Assembly: GCA_949825065.1 (NCBI GenBank)
Contig: OX463847.1
Coordinates: forward strand, 32,998,115-33,062,114
Direction of reading: 5' to 3'
Length of the DNA: 64,000 nucleotides
From: Odontocerum albicorne
Lineage: Eukaryota > Arthropoda > Insecta > Trichoptera > Odontoceridae
Shown: positions 45,775 through 58,414 of the stretch, one piece after another
Position numbering within the stretch: the stretch's first letter is position 1
Layout: every line of letters starts with the position of its first letter
The notes under the pieces: model-generated
Databases searched by the model: none
Told to the model about the DNA's origin: nothing
The model's input: the letters and a program-made list of their open reading frames with translations, nothing else
Position numbers and translations under genes: made by a program

Positions 45775-45960
45775 GGGGGTTTGTTGTCCTACGACAATTT
45801 CTCCCAACCAACTAGAAAGGTGTAAAACCAACTTCAAGTGTGATCTAGACTGGAACTGGATTCTTTTTAAAAATATCCGAGTGCCAACGAGGATGGAGTC
45901 TACCACCCCTGGGCCTGATGGAAGACAGACGTTTTATCAACTAAGATACAAGGTCAGAGG
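45775..45960 (-). mobile_element. SINE family B (minus strand), partly rearranged
   Basis: The minus strand begins near 45955 with a tRNA-like ATCTTAGTTGATAAAACGTC. It passes a degraded B-box region (AATCCAGTTCCAGTCTAGATC near 45855) and ends in the tail TTCTAGTTGGTTGGGAGAAA. It lies head-on to the plus-strand SINE at 45565-45735. Confidence 0.5.
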
Positions 45961-47111
45961 AGGATAATATATTATTTATCTTTGTTTAATATTTACACTT
46001 TCGTCCTCTTTTTTCCCTAACGACAATGAAAATAGATATTAGCGTGGGGATAAAACTGTTGAAATATTGTTTTTTTTAATCGCTAACTTCACCCCAGACA
46101 ACAAAGTTTAATGCTCTTTTTACCCTTGAAACTATGAAAACTTGTCCACAATTTATACCAAGGCGTGCGCTTCAAGTTGTCGAGGTGCAGCGTTGCCAAA
46201 GCAACGATGACAAATGGTAATTTATCACTGTCAAAAGCAATTCAATTACGATTTCACTCTAAACAACAAAGTGTCCAGCGTTTTCTATACTCTAGGGGAG
46301 AAGAATGAATGCCTCGGATCACTTCCATACATGGTATGCAGTAATGCAGTTTGCAAGTTGCGCTTGTTTTTAACGTATTTATCGATCAGTCGATGCAAGA
46401 GTATGCCAAAAACAATATTTACAAAACATTTAAAGCAATTATTCTGTTTGAACTTAAAATACGGGTTTTATCTCGAATTGCATTATCTTCACTAAGGTTC
46501 AAAAGTTTCTGGTCTTAACAAGCTAGAGCGTGCCACATATGCATATACACCCAGCGCATAGTCAGGCAACGTAACATTTAAAAGTTGATACATATAAACT
46601 CAGTAATATTCTCAGTAATAACCTCAGAATTGATAAAAGATTTGTTGATTCGTTATATTTTTAAATGTTAAACATTAAATATTGCGCGGCTATAAAGTTT
46701 CTTTCAAAAACAGGTGTTTAGATACGGTCTATGGAGAATATTATCTGTATACAGTATATAAACGTAGTAAATATGCATCTACACTTGGAATCTGTTCTTA
46801 CTTGTTCGGGCTGAAAACTTTTGGACCTTAGTGGCATAATTTATTTATAAATCAAAAGAAAGACAGAAAAAAAATCTTGCTCTAGATTCTAGTAAATCAA
46901 ACCCGGAACCAAAACCTAAACAGACACTTATTCTAAACAATAAGAATTGTTAATGACAAGAGTTTTCAATACCTTTAAAAGAAAGATTTTGCGCAGAATA
47001 TTTCATCCAATTTATGACAATAGAGTGAGTACAAAGATGTTTAATAAAGTGCTCTACACGCTGTATGGCGAAGTTATAGTTGAAAAATTATATAAATGAA
47101 AAGACTGCGCT
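45961..47111. other. No gene recognised
   Basis: AT-rich. The plus frame at 46214-46495 has no recognisable motif. Confidence 0.5.
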
Positions 47112-47173
47112 AGCATGGGCATTTACGCCGCATGCAGGACACTGATCCTGCATGCGGTGTAAGTGCTCAAGCT
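47112..47173. other. Strong hairpin, 28-bp stem with 6-nt loop
   Basis: Arms 47112-47139 and 47146-47173 are complementary. If transcribed as plus-strand RNA there is one mismatch (A opposite A) and three G-U pairs. The inner core CCGCATGCAGGA/TCCTGCATGCGG is perfect. The loop is CACTGA. It is GC-richer than the surroundings. It could be a small-RNA precursor or remnant foldback. There is no other evidence for either. Confidence 0.85.
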
Positions 47174-48539
47174 TTATTCAGTGATTTGACTAGGCATAGA
47201 CGACTGAATTATATGATAGAGATCATTTTCCAAAGAAGCGAATATTTTTCATTATTTTCCACAGTTCACAGAAGCAGTACAATAAAAAATCGTTTTATTT
47301 TTCAATAAAGAAAAAAAAAAATATTGATCCTCTTTTTGAGCTTTCAAGAAATTCAATTAGCAGCTCGTCTGGTAACAATACCCACATGCGCCGAATGTGT
47401 GTGCGAGTATTGTTGTCTCTTCGCTTGCGGTTGTGTTACTAACACGTGAAATAACGAACCGCTAGTTCCCTGCTTAATCTAGTAGTTATTTACCGAATGA
47501 TTTAATTATTGGGACCAAATAATATATTGTCTGACCACATTATTTAATATATCTGAATCACCGATTCAGATATCTTGAAGGATATATTACACGAAAGAAA
47601 AACATATGTTTAGATATAATGAGTTCATCAGTAGATGCTACTTTATGACTCTTAACTCTAATGCTAAATTTATAATCACACTTTTAAATAAATTTGTTTT
47701 TACTAACATTGGTTTCACGTGTGATATATGAAATAGAAATTGGGTTAACAAAAGCAATATGCTCGTGTCAAGCGATTGGTGAAATATTTAATAATGTTCA
47801 CAGTTCAATAATGTCGAAAGCTTTAATCTTTGATCAAATAAATTGCATTGGACATCAGTGGTAAATATGTGCTTGGTACAGGTTATAAAATAATGCCAGT
47901 CATTTGAGCTTTTTAAAGTACAGAAATTATGTGAATATAAAATGGTTTTCACGTTTAACGAAAACCCAAATTTTAATTTATTCAGCGTGTGTTGATTTTA
48001 GACAACTAATTAGCATAACGTTTACAGCATTAAATAAAATCTTAAAAAAGGAAATTATGCAAGAATATTAAGGGGAACCTTTTTTGGGTTTTGTTTTCTT
48101 TAATAATTACATATCTGATGAGTTGTTTTTAGAAAATGTGTGTTTTTAATCATATAAAAAACACACAGTTTTCTTTTTTAAGTTAAACTAAGTCGTGGAA
48201 CGTTTGAATTACCAAATGGATTTCCTTCACCTACGTAGACCTGGCGTCCATTATAATTGATATAGAATTCATATGCACGTTGTAAATTACTTTGTAGTAT
48301 ACCATATTTCTGTTATCAATGATAACAAATGAAGTGTAGCAAACAGTATTATCAACTTGAAACGTTTTGGGCACCATCTATCTAAACTAATACAACGTAA
48401 TGTTGCACTTGTGTAAATAATACACTCACAAGCAAGAATATTTTTAAAACCTTAAAATTAATTAAAATCTGTAGAGGTTTATGTAAAATAATATTGCCTT
48501 TGTTTATGTGTATTTAACATGGATTTAACGCAGTATGCC
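47174..48539. other. No gene recognised
   Basis: AT-rich. A short CAGATATCTGAATC-like inverted pair is near 47550-47575. Confidence 0.45.
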
Positions 48540-48775
48540 CACGACGGTTCAGTTTCGAGAAGTTCGTGGTCACTGAAAGAGTGAAACGACGACGCACAAG
48601 AGGAAGAGCTTCAATGCGCTGGACTGGCCAAGTAAGGGATGCCACGGAACTGCCTTTAACCGCTGATCTACGAACTGTGGAGTACAGGAATGGGTGAAGA
48701 TGAGTCGTCAAGGGCTATCACGGGAATCACAATGGGCAGTCATGAGCTGCACCACAGGAAGATGAATATGGATTT
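48540..48775 (+). pseudogene. LINE ORF2 C-terminal fragment (source-type of 68-bp satellite)
   Basis: Plus-strand translation: RRRTRGRASMRWTGQVRDAT, then ELPLTADLRTVEYRNG and a stop. The 'RGR..MRW.DQ....T.LPLT...R...+R..WR' pattern is the post-RT C-terminus of an insect LINE ORF2. A frameshift or stop follows immediately. The related tandem array at 40460-40805 repeats the MRW-to-RNG part. The minus-strand frame at 48514-48711 is its shadow. Confidence 0.65.
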
Positions 48776-48889
48776 AAATTCCTAAAAAAAGTAATACTGA
48801 TAGACCAAAAGAAAGACTTATAATAGAACATAAGCACATACTGTCAAATTACTCTTAATTTAGTTTAAAAGAACTGTAAAACGGGAAAG

Positions 48890-49115
48890 TCTGGTTACTT
48901 CTAATTTATAAAGTTTTAAATACGCTGAAAGCTGTTGCACGCGCATCGAATGGAAGAGTCACGTCTTCGAAATCGTATTTTCAATACCATTTCAAAGAAC
49001 GATGAACGAACGACTTCACAAACCAATAATAAGATAGGAGGACAAAGGACATGGCGGCAATCTGAATGGGGAATAACTGACGATGTAATAGTTAGGACCT
49101 TTGTCAATCAAGTTA
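48890..49115 (+). pseudogene. Possible LINE ORF2 C-terminal fragment
   Basis: The plus frame reads MHAHRMEESRLRNRIFNTIS, then NDERTTSQTNNKIGGQRTWR. 'GHVxRMxxxRLxKR' followed by an Arg-rich RTW element is the same layout as other LINE ends here, so this is probably an older copy of another subfamily. Confidence 0.4.
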
Positions 49116-49194
49116 TATTTTGGAGGAATATAAAAGCAACACTATTTTGTATCAAATATAAGAATAAAAAAGGATGATCTCCTTGACATAGTAA

Positions 49195-49350
49195 GATGCC
49201 CTTTTTACGAACCCGGTGGATGCTAATTTGATACTGGCATATATTTGATTTTTTTTAAATCAGTTTGGTTTCCAGTCAAGGCCTCTTTAATATATTCCTG
49301 GTTGGTTGGAAGAGATCGTCATATGCTAATAAATCTGACAAATGGTACTG
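49195..49350 (+). mobile_element. SINE family B fragment (plus strand)
   Basis: TTTGGTTTCCAGTCAAGGCC, then ATTCCTGGTTGGTTGGAAGA, then GATCGTCATATGCTAATAA: the body and tail of family B in plus orientation. The tRNA head upstream is not convincing. Confidence 0.5.
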
Positions 49351-50089
49351 CATATAACGGAAGTTTGATAAAAATAAATTAATAATACTCGTACATTACA
49401 AAAACACAATTGAATACATTCATTACAGTTTTGTTCAAGTTGCTTGGTGAGCAAAACACGTCGCTTCAATAAAGCAAATTTAAAAGTTATAAAGAACTTA
49501 TGCATCTTACAAACGAGTCATGCTGAGTAAAAAAATGTTTTCTTCAAAAGAATCTCATTCTTTGAAGTTATGTTATATTATTTAAGACATGAAGCAAATG
49601 CTTGCTAATGTTTAAATCAAATTAAGAAAATTATGAAAAGTACGAGAATCTTTAACAATTCCTTCATTCTGCGTACAGGTTGTGTAGGAGTTGATATATT
49701 CGTATCGCGTACTGCGGCCGTCATCGTAAGGATTAAACTTTTTTCGGTTCGTCAGTTAATTTTTTGTTACAAAGGATCCACAGTCCCCTGTCTAGACTGG
49801 TTTGAGTCTCGGCTGTCAATAAGCCTGGTTCGAAACCGGTCTGTTAAAATAATTCAGTGATGGCTACTGACGAGTGACACTTTACTAGCGATGGTTTTAA
49901 AACGAGTTGATTGTTTAATGGTTATAAACCGTACGAGTGCAAAACTATATTTGTACTTCTGATAAAAAGTTATCATTTTTATATATTTAAATTATTGCTA
50001 GGTAAAACTGTTAAATGGAAATAATTAAGAATAATTTAATTAAAATTATAAGTTTGTGAATATATATAATTTTATAACACCACATCCTC
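49351..50089. other. No gene recognised
   Basis: AT-rich, with TACTCGTA at 49386. A GC-richer bit (49670-49860) has CTGGTTTGAGTCTCG and GGTTCGAAACC, vaguely tRNA-like but without a proper pair of boxes. Confidence 0.4.
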
Positions 50090-50577
50090 GCTTGGACCGT
50101 GAAGTCAACGTGAAGTAAAAGCCAACAAAATCACAGAAATCCCTTAGTCGCTGCCCTGGGGGCTTACGAGAGTAAATCCGACCTACCCTTCCGTTATAAG
50201 CACAAGCTCCCGAAGCATTATCTGTTGCCTGACTAGACCACCTTCAGTATTGGCTGGGAAGACCAAGGCCTGAGTGAATGTGATGGAATACAAGTAGCCT
50301 GAACGAGTGGACTTGTTTTTGCTAAATAATTAGTGTAAGAATTGTTATCTAGTTATAAGTAGTATGTAGGTGTTAATTATTTCTAAGATCTCATATATTA
50401 AGATTGAATAAATAAAATAAAATGATATGTAGGAAAATAAGATTAAGTAAGTTCATAAATTATAACAAATAATTAAGATTAGTTAAGTAATAAATTTGTA
50501 TATAGGTATAGCCTTGACAAATGTTTGTACAATAATTTACTTTGTTTAATAAAAAAAAAATTAAAAAAATACTCTTT
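50090..50577 (+). mobile_element. Probable retroelement 3' end with A-rich tail
   Basis: A GC-richer block (50090-50310) without a reading frame changes into AT-rich sequence. It ends in GTTTAATAAAAAAAAAATTA and further A-runs at 50545-50570, like a polyadenylated insertion. No second copy exists in the window to confirm it. Confidence 0.35.
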
Positions 50578-53105
50578 TAAAGGGAGAGTTGTTCTTACTT
50601 GATAATTTGTATATATTTTTTCCAACAAGTACAGAAGCTAGCAAAGAAATCTCCGCATTCTATTAACTCTCTTTGGAGTGTTGAACAATTCACGCTGTCC
50701 TCAGTACTCCAGTGAGATAAAAACAATCTATATTCTTTCTAAGCATGAATTGTCCCTCCGATCTGGTGACTACAAAATCCTTAGTACGTCTATACCCAAT
50801 AATCATTTTAGAACACATTTATTTTGAAACATATACCATACACGTATGTATCCTCAATTGTACGTTTTCTTGGAGGATATTGAAGTTTTATCTTGTGTTT
50901 TAATATGTAATCTGTTATTTAAAAAAACATATGTGTCGTTTAGTTATCATTTAGTTAAAAAAAATAATAAATCACAAATCAATCATCTTTTGCGGTTTAC
51001 CCTTATTGACTTTGAACGATCTTTTTGACTCAATAAGGTTGGTTAAATTATAAAAAAAAAAATGAAACAAAACCTCGTTGATTGGAAGAAATTGTTTTAA
51101 AGAAATAAATCCGCGCGATGTGTTTGCATGAAAGTGTTAAATAAAGAAAAATACAATTCGTTAGAAATTACTCATTGAAAGGGTCAATGTTTTGATAAAT
51201 TATTGATTAAAGAATTTTTAAAGAATTTTTAATATTGCAGTGCTATACAAAATGTGAAAATTAAACAAGAAAATGAAGGTGTGAAAGAAGTCTTTTGAAT
51301 TTTAAATTTGTCTAACCTTTTCGGGATTAATTTATTAAACAGATTCCCAAGACGAGGAACTCTTTCAGTGACAGATACATAAATTATAAGAAATAGTGCG
51401 AGGAAACATAAAAAAATATGAGAAAATAATATAAAAACGAACAGCTGCGGTTTTCAACCATTTTTAAATTGCCGAATTTATTTTTGCACTACCTTTGCGG
51501 ATTGGTGTGTCGATTAAAGACAAAATACATCCTATATTTATTACAGATGAATGTAAAAAAAAGGAATGATTAGTCAAGTCGGATTACAAAGAATTTTACA
51601 CTCTGAACATGGAAAATAAATGTGTGCAAAAATAAAATTCCAGTACAATGCTAACTTGACTAGAATATATTATAGTGGATAATAAATAAGACGTATCGTT
51701 GAACCATTTGAAATATATTTTGAAAGAAGAGAATAACTAGGAGTTGCCATAAGTGGAAACTTTTTTTTGACATTATTGATAATTCTTCCGCTGTGTATAT
51801 TTTACCTATCTTGATGAGGTGAAGCTTGCTTTACTTTAAAAGTGAGACTTGCGTTAGATTTCGATATAATTACTACATATTGAAGAGCATCTCAATTTGC
51901 AACTTACGGAAAATTTCAATAATTTTTCTTCAATCATGGACCAGGAGACTTCGAAACAGCTCCAGTAAAAAAAATATCCTTATATTTATTTGTTACCGGT
52001 GACGTGAAATGTTTCTAATACAATGATGCAATTTATTCGAGAGATAATACCTAAAGGATACCATTTAATGGGAAATATCTATTCCTTTCACGTACATACG
52101 AAATCTACTTGATTCTTGTGGCTTATGCAGGAAGGGTTTTTTTTAAATTTGAGTAAACATTTTATTGATCATTAAATTACTCTCTAAAATATTAAAGATT
52201 ATTGGAGAGGTTTTATTCACCAGGTGGTGAAATAAGTGCGTTAGATTAGTAATGGGTACTCGTGTATTCAAGTCACATATTGCTATTTTGTGGACATATT
52301 TTGAAAAAAATATGAAGAAATTTTTTAACATTTGAGGACATCATGAAACGCAGATATCAATCCACAAGAAATATTGATTTCATTAAGAATCTTAAAGCTT
52401 TTATAGGGCATCTTCGTCATGAACAACCCAATATCGATTTAGATGAAGGGAGTTTTCCTACAAACATATGATATCTAATCAAGATCACAATTCTACTCGT
52501 ATGAAAGAACTGCCAATAATGAGGATGGAAAATATGAAAAAAATCCTATGAAATATAAGGGCGTACCTGTTTTATGTTAATTTTTTTAAATTTCTAACTA
52601 AATCTTGATTCACTCAAGTCGGCGATTAACTACCACTGAAAAAGAGGATTCAAAGAAAGAAAACACATTTAAAAGAAAGTTTCAGAATAAATTCTAATAT
52701 TTGTAATACTTTTCTTGTCTTGAAAAATATAACATACTTAAAGATCAGAGATTTTTATTTCTTGGTAATTTAAGAAATAGTCAGTTTTAAGAGCATAAAC
52801 ACAGTTTTATAAAGATACTGTCTTATTAAAAAAAAGCTTTTACAGAAAAAAAATATCACGTAAAAGTTATTGATCTGGAGGGATTTGTTTGACTTCTGAA
52901 TGAGATTGGGAACGTTTGATAGCAATTTTGTAAGAAAAGTATTGGACAGATTTAAAAAAGAAGTTAAAAGCGAAGATTAATTTATTTGATTAAAGTAACA
53001 TAATCTAACTTTTTTCTTTCTAGAATTTTTCAATATATTTATTATTATTTTACTACTATTTGTTAAATTATAAACTGTATTAAAATGATATTTTAAAAAT
53101 AATAA
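50578..53105. other. No gene recognised; SINE tail at about 51070-51125
   Basis: AT-rich. At 51073-51118 CTCGTTGATTGGAAGAAATTG and AAATAAATCCGCGCGATG form a tail-like fragment of SINE family B. TACTCGTA at 52494. Confidence 0.45.
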
Positions 53106-53109
53106 ATGA

Positions 53110-53268
53110 ACATCCCCCGGTTTGGGGATTCAATTCTACACAGATTTAAAAAAAAAGATTCCAGTAATTACTTAAAGCCTCTTAAACACATTTTTGCTTG
53201 GTTGCTAGAAATTGCCAAATAGAAATAAGTCCATCAGGTTATACTGAATACAAAGAAAGTCTTTTACG
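53110..53268 (+). mobile_element. SINE family B (plus strand)
   Basis: A B-box-like GGGGATTCAATTC near 53124, an A-rich spacer, AAAGCCTCTTAAACACATTT, then the tail TTGCTTGGTTGCTAGAAATTG and AAATAAGTCCATCAGG. Confidence 0.5.
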
Positions 53269-53839
53269 AGTAATAATAAATTATCCAGTTCTCACGAAAA
53301 AAATACTTCTTTACTTTGAGAAGTACTTTAAATATTTTTATTAAGGAGTTACAATAATACATGACGTACTGAAATAAAGTTCCTTATAGAATTGTAAAAT
53401 CCAATGCCTTGGTTTATAAATGTATGTATGATCAAATATTGACTTGTAACACAAGTTTGACATGTTTTTACGGCATAATAAATAAACGTAGGCATTATGA
53501 GGCCCGCTATATTCATGAAATAAATTTCATAAATAATTAATGAATTGAATATAGGCAACACTCGATGGGAAGCGTCGAATTTTGTTATCACGTTACACAC
53601 CGAATAATATTTTACGTTGAAGCTATTTGAACGTTAAATAAAAATTGTGTAATATGTTACATAAAATAAAAAAAAGGTTTTAATATGTAGTTATCAATTC
53701 GCTACTTGGATAAATTCAAATGTATAAAAAATTTACACATCATATTTTTCTTCTCAAAAATTTTTCTCCCTAAAAAATACAGTTACGAATTCAATTTAGA
53801 CAAAGATTTTTAAAAGGTTATTCTTTTTATACATACATA
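53269..53839. other. No gene recognised
   Basis: AT-rich. Confidence 0.5.
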
Positions 53840-54155
53840 TTATCATGCCATTTCTCCGTTGGTGTAGGTAGACTGGACAGAGTGCCAAACTTTCCTTTCA
53901 TGACATACTTCCTTCGTCTCATCCACATTTATTTATCTTCGCATATACTATAGCTCCTGTTTTCCAACTTCTGACCTTTTTATCTTTCAAAATTGTATTC
54001 AATTGGTTCAACCACACCTCGGTAGTCCTCTAATACAACTAACTCCTACTGATGGATGTATTTTAATTTTTTTTAGTGGGCCTTTCGTCAGTCTCGATTC
54101 AACATGTCTAAATCAGCTTAACATATTTTTTTCATTAATTATTTCAAACATATTA
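53840..54155 (-). pseudogene. LINE ORF2 C-terminal fragment (antisense copy)
   Basis: Plus-strand order: ATCATGCCATTTCTCCGTTG, GTGTAGGTAGACTGGACAGA, CTTCCTTCGTCTCATCCACA, TCAATTGGTTCAACCACACC, CAACATGTCTAAATCAGCTT. The blocks and order are shared with 23340-23600, 42640-42955 and 60462-60720. The minus strand is the coding direction. Frameshifts prevent any long frame. Confidence 0.65.
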
Positions 54156-54234
54156 ATTATATTTAGCTCTCATTCATCCTTATTGTAATTACATTAAAAT
54201 AATAATTGTTTTTCTCTCTCCATATAATCACAAC

Positions 54235-54410
54235 GGCTTCCATTGTCTAGTAGACAAGACACTTTCAACCCGGGGGTTCCTGGTTCGATTATCTTTGATA
54301 CCCACATTTTTTAACAAAAATGTTTCAGTCTGTTTTTCACACAAGGATTGTTTCATAACTTTCTGGTTTATTGTAAGACATTGCTACATGGTAATAACCC
54401 TATTTTTTGT
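54235..54410 (+). mobile_element. SINE family B (plus strand), well preserved
   Basis: An A-box-like TTGTCTAGTAGAC (54243), a B box GGTTCGATTAT (54282-54292), and the body TGTTTCAGTCTGTTTTTCACA. The tail is ACTTTCTGGTTTATTGTAAG, then ACATTGCTACATGGTAATAA. Head, body and tail all match the order of the minus-strand copy at 62765-62915. Confidence 0.65.
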
Positions 54411-54655
54411 ACTGTATACAACAAGAGTGTAATACAACCCTCACCCCCGCGCCGTTGCCGGGCCTCATAGTCCCCTCGCCACTACAACGTCAATTTAGTT
54501 GGAAAGCAAAGCTATACCGTGGAGTTATGTTTTTTCTTTTTTCTTCTCTTTACGTGAGTGAGCCGTTGTGCACCAGTAAACTTACCGGCCAAATCGCTGT
54601 ACTGGATTCGATGGCACACCAAAGTGAGACGATCGGAGCACACCGGCATGTTTTC
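54411..54655. other. GC-richer patch, no gene recognised
   Basis: A C-rich segment (54430-54490) inside an open plus-strand frame that begins within the SINE tail. No recognisable protein. Confidence 0.4.
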
Positions 54656-54659
54656 CTTT

Positions 54660-54830
54660 TTCTTTTGAAAAAAAGATATGACCTAAGTCATAGGTGTCCT
54701 TATAACCTCGAATACTAGGCCAGAAAAATACCTGTGTTAATCGAAGAGAGTAGCACAGCGCGGGATTCGAATTGACGATCTTTCGTACGGAAATCCAGTG
54801 TGTTACCGCGCGGCTATACATATCACAAAT
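54660..54830 (-). mobile_element. tRNA-derived SINE, family A (copy 2)
   Basis: The minus strand has a tRNA-like head from about 54825 (TAGCCGCGCGGTAACACACTGG, with a B box ATTCGAATCCCGCGC near 54765). The body has CGAATACTAGGCC-complement blocks and ends in a T-rich 3' run near 54665. Closely related to 5085-5245. Confidence 0.65.
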
Positions 54831-57290
54831 ACAAAACAACGTGTTTCTATTATTTTTAATTAATAGTTTTAATAACATTCGCGTTGACTAGTAGTTTGAC
54901 ATTGCTTTTATCAAAATAACATATTTTTTTAATGGAAAACTAATCCCATAAAGATTTTTGTATTACAAAACTTAATTGTTTCATATTTCTTCAAAGCGAG
55001 AGGTTAAAATTAGGCAATAAAACTTTTCTATTTTGATAAACATATCTATTAAGAAATAAAAGAATACGTACATTAAATGTTGCAACAAAGAAGTTTTCAA
55101 TTTTCATTCAGTTAAGGTGAAGGTTTCACATAAAGATTCCCATTCAAAGTTAAAATTTAACCAACGTAAAATGCCATTTGTTGGGTAGAAGGAAAGTCGA
55201 CGTGACACACAGCAGAGTTGCATTAGTGAAACGGAGCATAAGCCATTCATGAGACGACATGATTTATGCATTCAACTTCTTTGTATTCGTGAAATTAATT
55301 TATTTCACAGACCTGTAATTTATAAAGCCGTTAAACGTGGTTTGACTGTGTGCGAGTAAAGTGCACTTATAATTTTTTTATGGTAAAAATGGAATATGAA
55401 AGGCATTTAATATTCAAATTAGTTGAAAACATTCTAAAACATAATTAATGACAAATCTTGCTGACATGTTAATTTTTTAGTCATAAATTTGCGTCATATT
55501 ATTTTATAATTGGTTCTTTTACTGGCGTTTAATTTTTTTTGGATCATAACTATTTTCACAAGTTAAAAACTACACAATACGGCATTAAAAACTAAATCAT
55601 TGGTGATCTTCAACGCTTTTTTCGTGTTTTGGCTGATAAATGTATTTATTTAAACATTACATTTTATGAAAAGCTAGGAAAATTTAAAAAAGGTGTGGTA
55701 TAATCATCTAGAATATGTACGTATAGTAGTAAATTTTGTGTGAAATAATTTCTCAGTTTTTTTACTAAAGATAATATTTTGAGGTAAATTTAGTTCTGAC
55801 GAGAACATCATTTTGAACGGAAGTATAGCTTTAAGAAGGCTTTTAAGAAAGCTAACAAGAAGCACACAATTATTGCAAACAAATAACGATTAACATTAAG
55901 AAAAAATACAAATCAACAGCAAAAAAGTTCAAAATTTTCACGGTAACAGGAAAATGACACAATATCTTACTATTGCTATAGGTATTTAAAGAAAATTCTT
56001 GAAGAACTAACAGATGGGTGAACTAATAATTGTTTTATATAAAAAGACGTAACAAGTAACATAAAAACTAATATAAAAAAACAAAGTGCAAAAGAATAAC
56101 TCAAACGGTGACATTAAAAAAGAAAAAAAGGGAAAACACGTTTTTTTTCTTCTAAAATACCTTAGTCCGTCCCTGCAGCCCAAGGCAGACCTGTGTATAA
56201 AAATAAATACATTTTTTATATAAATTTTAGTAAATGTGATATAAAGATAAATATAAATAAATTTGTAAAGTGAAAGCGCGTTCAAAGAAATCAAAATTAT
56301 AAAAAAAATCATATCTTTCAAACAATAAGTAAAATAGTCACCGTTAAAGTTTAATAATTCTTAGAAAAAATCATTTAATTTTTAGTCAAATAACTTAAGT
56401 AAACAAATTGACAAACGATTTATCAAATTTTAAATGATTTGTTTTACAATTATTATAGTAAACAAGTCAATAATTATTTTTTCAGAAAATTTCGGAACAA
56501 TTATTTAATGTTATATAAGTCCATTGAAACATCATATTCTAGAACAGAACCCAGTAAATAAATGCAAAGAAATATTTATGTAGACAATAAAAGTCAATAA
56601 TCTTACTCAATTTTCAATATTCTTTTAAAATATACGTACAAAAAGTAGCCTTTCATTGGTTTATAGTGAATTCCAATACGAAAAATAAATACATATTATT
56701 TTTTGGGTTTTTAATTATAAGAAAGAAAAGATTATATTATTTTCATGGTTATCAAACGCACGTTAAAAATATGTCAATTCCTACATACTTTTTTCAATCG
56801 ATATCGTTTATATGAGCATCGACAAAATTGTCTATTTAATTATGTTATAAATTTAACTATTGAGAATATGTATGTTATACTAGATATAGAATACTGAATC
56901 ACTAAAAATGTAAGTTTTGATGTAACAAATAATTGAAAAAGGAAAAATTCACTACACCAGTCAGTGTTAAAAAGAATAAATTGTTTGTAAAAATATAAGA
57001 ATAAATTTTCAATAACTTTTTAGGAAAATTTTTTTTTTTGGTTTTAGCAATTCACCCTGCTTTGTGATTTTTTTAAAATGTAAGTTACTCAATGCACAAG
57101 TCAATCATTCACAGAAACAGAACAGATAAGTAGATTTTGATTTTGGAAAAGTTAATGTAACGTGGGTGTTTTTATTATTTATAATATTAATATATTGCGG
57201 GGTTATTTATTATATTAATATTTTAAGCATTAATAATAATATTTAGTAAATAATGATGGTAAAAAAGTTCCACAGTTAAAATATTTTGTG
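54831..57290. other. No gene recognised
   Basis: Long AT-rich stretch. A moderately GC-richer patch at 55180-55370 and a minus-strand frame at 56007-56321 show no motif. Confidence 0.5.
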
Positions 57291-57294
57291 GTAT

Positions 57295-57750
57295 AAACGT
57301 AACAGGTATTTTCAGTACCAAGAATATTTGAAAAATTGATAATATGTAAGCTATCACATGGAATATGAAATAATAAATGTTCCGTTTGGTACTATTTTGA
57401 AAAAAAAAAGAAGTTTTTGTTAATTGATATCTATTGTATATACGCAAGTCGAATCATCGTCAACCGCAAGAATTATAGATTTCGATGAATAAAATATCAT
57501 AGTTGAAAAGCTGTATAAAATAGTTGAAAAGGTTTTAAGATGTATAAAATAGTTGAAAAGGCTTTAAGATACATATTGAGCACTCGAGATCATTCAGTGT
57601 AAAGAATAGCTGCCAAAAAAGAAACAAGGACCATATAAAAGTTAACCACGACCGTAACAAGTATTTTCAGTACCGAGCAGAATTGAAAGATGGATGATGT
57701 GTTGGATATCGCCTGTTAGATGAAGCGAGAGAATTAATGTTCTCACGTCA
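57295..57750. repeat. Diverged direct repeat flanking a 31-bp tandem
   Basis: 57298-57395 and 57652-57746 share GTAACARGTATTTTCAGTACC, ATTGAAA/TTGAAAA and ATGATATGT-like pieces in order, ending in AATTAATGTTC/ATAAATGTTC. Between them TATAAAATAGTTGAAAAGG occurs three times at about 30-bp spacing (57495-57575). Confidence 0.6.
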
Positions 57751-58025
57751 TACACGCCGCGATGCGGAGACAAAGGGGAAGAGAAAAGAAAAAGACATTG
57801 ATTTTGACGCACATTTTCCTTTGTGTCTTTCCATTATCTTGCAGATAAAAAGCTTTTCCTTGATGTATGGGAATTTTATGTAACGATAAATCCTATAGAC
57901 TTTGGGTGACGGTGTAGGTAAAATAGTATTTTTTAAAACATTCAAATAATTTTGTTCTGCATTTTTGTTACCAAGTGATACCTATACAATACAATAGGCA
58001 ATCTCTCTTGATCGAGAATAATTGT

Positions 58026-58054
58026 CAGCCATCTTACGGCATGTAAGATGGCTG
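58026..58054. other. Perfect 12-bp-arm hairpin
   Basis: CAGCCATCTTAC, GGCAT, GTAAGATGGCTG: perfect arms with a 5-base loop. Function unknown. Confidence 0.9.
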
Positions 58055-58309
58055 TGCGTTTATTGGTTTATTGTATGCAAACTGCTTCACTTCAGCAAGC
58101 ACACATTCTTGACAAATCGAACCAAAAGTTTCGATGGCAGGAATATCCAAGTTCCATGACGATTGGCAGGTTTAATCTGCAGCATCCTTGAGAAAGGCAG
58201 ATATTTTTATCAAATCGTTATTTTTTAAATTACATAATAAGAGTTTATGATAAGCAGCATAAAAGCTACAGAAAAACATAAATTCAGAAGTAAAATGGCC
58301 TAAGAGTGC

Positions 58310-58380
58310 ATCTACCACGATTCGAACCTTGGGTACTCGTTTGCTTACTGCGAATGCTTACCGGCCGCCAAATGATATAT
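58310..58380 (-). mobile_element. Possible tRNA-like SINE head (minus strand)
   Basis: The minus strand holds GGTTCGAATCGTGG (B box, about 58322) preceded by CGGCCGGTAAGCATTCGCAG. Short and isolated. Confidence 0.4.
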
Positions 58381-58414
58381 AATTAATATATTACATTAAT
58401 CAATCGAATGTTAA

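Noticed and set aside
57223..57945. Minus-strand frames at 57223-57447 and 57748-57945 as related genes
   Set aside because: They lie beside a diverged direct repeat, but their translations share no protein-level similarity.
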